NCBI GenBank assembly: GCA_964577615.1
Contig: CAZNZW010000088.1
Location: 1 to 8,168, forward strand
Source: QNYZ01 sp964577615
GTDB lineage: Bacteria; Desulfobacterota; Desulfobacteria; Desulfobacterales; QNYZ01
Length of the DNA stretch: 8,168 nucleotides
Direction: 5' to 3'
In this document: in pieces, positions 6,639 to 8,168 of the stretch
Layout of the letters: each line of letters opens with the position of its first letter
How positions within the stretch are numbered: the stretch's first letter is position 1
The notes under the pieces: model-generated
What the model saw: only the letters and a program-made list of their open reading frames with translations
Database searches by the model: none
Told to the model about the DNA's origin: nothing
Made by a program: the position numbers and the translations under genes

Positions 6639-7358
6639 TTACCCGTTCAGTATATTTACCTGCGCCGGTAGTTGATCCAGCGCGGTGATCACCGGCACGG
6701 TTGAATCGACTTTTGGCCAGTTGCGATTAACTGAATGGTGTTTGAGCCAGATCGGGTGAAGACCGGCAGCCGCTGCGCCCCGGATATCAATCCGCCAGTC
6801 GTCCCCGACGTAGACGGCCTGTCCGGGCGGGATCCCCAGTGCTTTCACACCGGAAAGAAACGGTGTTTTATCCGGTTTGGCCGGTACGCCGGACTCCCCG
6901 GCCACGATAATCATTTGAAAAAACTTCTCGATGTCGGGAAACAGGGCGAGTCGGTGGGTGCCGGTCTGTTTCTGTCCCTGGGTGTTGGTGATCAGCGCCA
7001 GGGGGTAGGATTCGGCCAGTTGTTGGAGCACGGACAGGGTTTCGGGAAACGGGCGGGTATGCGTTTTGACCGTTTCCCAGTATTGGGATTCTTTTTGTGC
7101 CAGTTTTTCGGAATCCGCTGTCTGGTTGAAACAGCGGAATACTTCCGCCCAGATGGCTGGCCGTGAAAAGACCGACCGGTTGTGAAAGTCCTTGCGGATA
7201 CGGCGGTAGGCATCCATAAAAGCCGATTCTTTGCGGGTACTTCCATTTCCGAACAGATCGGTTTTGATCCACGCCTGCGCTTTCTTTTCCGCCTGCTTGA
7301 ATCCGTCGGCCGAATTAACCAGGGTCTGGCCGAAATCAAAAAGGATGGCTTTGATCAT
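6639..7358 (-). CDS. HAD-superfamily hydrolase-like protein with variant motif I
   Basis: A 239-residue protein of the haloacid dehalogenase superfamily, subfamily I type with a helical cap at about residues 15-90. Motif I is FDFGQT with the nucleophile Asp8. Motif II is LALITNT (Thr124), motif III has Lys161 in the AKPDKTPF segment, and motif IV is VYVGDDWRID (Asp186, Asp187, Asp191). Motif I departs from the phosphatase pattern DxDGT: the +2 Asp, which acts as general acid, is Gly10, and the usual Gly is Gln11. It may therefore be a slow phosphatase, act on another substrate, or have lost catalysis. The start ATG has only a weak AGG 5 bases upstream. The gene lies 94 bases downstream of the aldehyde dehydrogenase stop, behind a hairpin, and 12 bases before the unknown 195-residue gene. 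Substrate unknown. Confidence 0.85.
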   Translation of the reverse strand: MIKAILFDFGQTLVNSADGFKQAEKKAQAWIKTDLFGNGSTRKESAFMDAYRRIRKDFHNRSVFSRPAIWAEVFRCFNQTADSEKLAQKESQYWETVKTHTRPFPETLSVLQQLAESYPLALITNTQGQKQTGTHRLALFPDIEKFFQMIIVAGESGVPAKPDKTPFLSGVKALGIPPGQAVYVGDDWRIDIRGAAAAGLHPIWLKHHSVNRNWPKVDSTVPVITALDQLPAQVNILNG

Positions 7359-7407
7359 GTCGCCTGTTGTCCCATTGCTGTGGCCCGGAAAAGGCAGGGC
7401 CGGACAG

Positions 7408-7438
7408 GGCAGGGGCAGCTACAAAGAATGCCCCTGCC
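7408..7438 (-). terminator. GC-rich hairpin between aldehyde dehydrogenase and HAD genes
   Basis: GGCAGGGGCA (7408-7417) and TGCCCCTGCC (7429-7438) form a perfect 10-bp stem with an 11-base loop. It begins 15 bases after the aldehyde dehydrogenase stop on that gene's strand, where a terminator is expected. No strong T run follows directly on the minus strand; the nearest is TTTT at about 7392-7389. It may instead attenuate read-through into the HAD gene or protect the 3' end of the upstream message. The stem is certain; the role is inferred. Confidence 0.5.
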
Positions 7439-7440
7439 GG

Positions 7441-7464
7441 ATCGGTTCCAATTTAATCGGTTCC
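7441..7464. repeat. 9-bp direct repeat around the aldehyde dehydrogenase stop codon
   Basis: ATCGGTTCC occurs at 7441-7449 and again at 7456-7464 with a 6-base spacer. The right copy encodes the last residues of the aldehyde dehydrogenase, and its stop codon lies in the spacer. It looks like a small local duplication; no function is evident. Confidence 0.6.
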
Positions 7465-8168
7465 CCATTTTTTCAGGTAGTCTCCGCACAGTTCGTCCAC
7501 GGTGGGGATGTACTCTTTTTTGGGAATCGACAGCCAGGTGTAGTTGAGAAAATGGGTCCAGTTGATATTATCGCTGGTGATATTTCCCGCCCAGCTGCCG
7601 CAACCCAGTGTATCGGTGGTGGGCAGGCCGGTGACCCAGCCGCCGCTGTTGGCATGGGCATGGGGCATGTTGCAGACAATCCGGCCCACGTTGGCCCGCA
7701 GGGCGAGTTTCACGCGGCGGTCGTCGTTTTCCGTATGGATCGAGGTCGAATGTCCCTCGCCGGAAAACTTGAGAATTTTTTCCAGCCGGTCAAGCATGTC
7801 GTCAAAATCAGACCACTTCCAGACGGTGAGCACCGGGGAGATCTTTTCGCCGGAAAACCGGTCTTCCGGTCCGATTTTTTTGCCCTTGACCATGAGGAAT
7901 TTGGTGTCGGCCGGTACGTCTAATCCGGCATTTTCAGCGATGAACGTGGCCGGACGGGCGACGATATCCCGGTTCAGGTGGGTGCCGTCAGGCCACATGT
8001 AGGTCCGCAGTTTTTCGCGCTCGTCAGTGGAACAGAGATAGCCGCCCTCGGCTTCAAGGGCCTTGAGCATATCATCGTAGATGGTTTCGTACAGCGCCAC
8101 CGCGTTTTCGGACGAACAGGATGCGGAATTGTTGGCCGTTTTCGACAGCATGATTTTATGGGCGGCTG
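7453..8168 (-). CDS. CoA-acylating aldehyde dehydrogenase, C-terminal part (truncated by window edge)
   Basis: The frame stays open to the right edge, so the start and the NAD-binding N-terminal half lie outside; about 238 C-terminal residues are visible. The catalytic Cys is in SCSSENA (codon 8118-8116), followed by the family's usual GHSTSIHTEND segment, NMPHAHANSGG and a C-terminal LGCGSWAGN...FLNYTWLS region. These match CoA-acylating aldehyde dehydrogenases (the AdhE/EutE/sulfoacetaldehyde dehydrogenase group), which convert an aldehyde, NAD(P)+ and CoA to an acyl-CoA. The SCSSEN active site and the Gly-rich end recall the sulfoacetaldehyde type (SauS), a tentative resemblance from memory. 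The ATG at 8151 is internal: five further in-frame codons precede it without a stop. A hairpin lies just downstream, and HAD and the unknown gene follow on the same strand. Substrate cannot be settled from this half. Confidence 0.85.
   Translation of the reverse strand, partial: AAHKIMLSKTANNSASCSSENAVALYETIYDDMLKALEAEGGYLCSTDEREKLRTYMWPDGTHLNRDIVARPATFIAENAGLDVPADTKFLMVKGKKIGPEDRFSGEKISPVLTVWKWSDFDDMLDRLEKILKFSGEGHSTSIHTENDDRRVKLALRANVGRIVCNMPHAHANSGGWVTGLPTTDTLGCGSWAGNITSDNINWTHFLNYTWLSIPKKEYIPTVDELCGDYLKKWGTD

Noticed and set aside
8149..8151. ATG at 8151 as the true start of the aldehyde dehydrogenase
   Set aside because: The frame is open through to the window edge and the catalytic Cys lies only 11 residues after this Met, so the N-terminal half must be upstream.

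Overview
The window looks like chromosomal DNA of a Gram-negative bacterium. By eye the GC content is moderately high, genes are tightly packed, and starts include TTG as well as ATG. The mix of a dimethylglycine/sarcosine dehydrogenase-like flavoprotein, a CoA-acylating aldehyde dehydrogenase with a SCSSEN active site and plain metabolic regulators resembles what is seen in sulfate-reducing Desulfobacterota. That placement is an inference from protein style, not from a marker gene. There are no rRNA or tRNA genes, CRISPR arrays, insertion sequences or phage structural genes.

Layout. (1) 13-2069, plus strand: a candidate promoter, a patatin-like serine acyl hydrolase, then a LysR-type regulator (LysR-1) 12 bases downstream, probably one operon. 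(2) 2070-3391, minus strand: a second LysR-type regulator (LysR-2, clearly a paralogue of LysR-1) followed by a small ASCH-domain gene that starts on a TTG overlapping the LysR-2 stop (TTGA). The ASCH stop codon directly abuts the LysR-1 stop codon with no base between them. (3) 3392-3534: a divergent control region with a perfect 13-bp T-N11-A dyad, the expected form of a LysR-family operator, overlapping a second 10-bp palindrome. (4) 3535-5949, plus strand: an 804-residue two-module protein, an FAD-dependent amine oxidoreductase fused to a GcvT-like folate-binding module. (5) 6039-8168, minus strand: the C-terminal half of an acylating aldehyde dehydrogenase that runs off the right edge, a GC-rich hairpin, a HAD-family protein with an altered catalytic motif, and a 195-residue protein of unknown function.

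How the parts may work together. The clearest regulatory unit is LysR-2 controlling the divergent dehydrogenase through the dyad between them. By family, the dehydrogenase would oxidatively demethylate an N-methylated amino acid (dimethylglycine- or sarcosine-like) and pass the one-carbon unit to tetrahydrofolate. LysR-1 has an identical 16-residue stretch across the DNA-recognition helix, so it may compete for or share the same operator. The ASCH protein is tied translationally to LysR-2, but its role here is unknown. I found no convincing new defence or mobile system. The most unusual items are the paired LysR/ASCH arrangement, the HAD motif variant and the unrecognised 195-residue protein.
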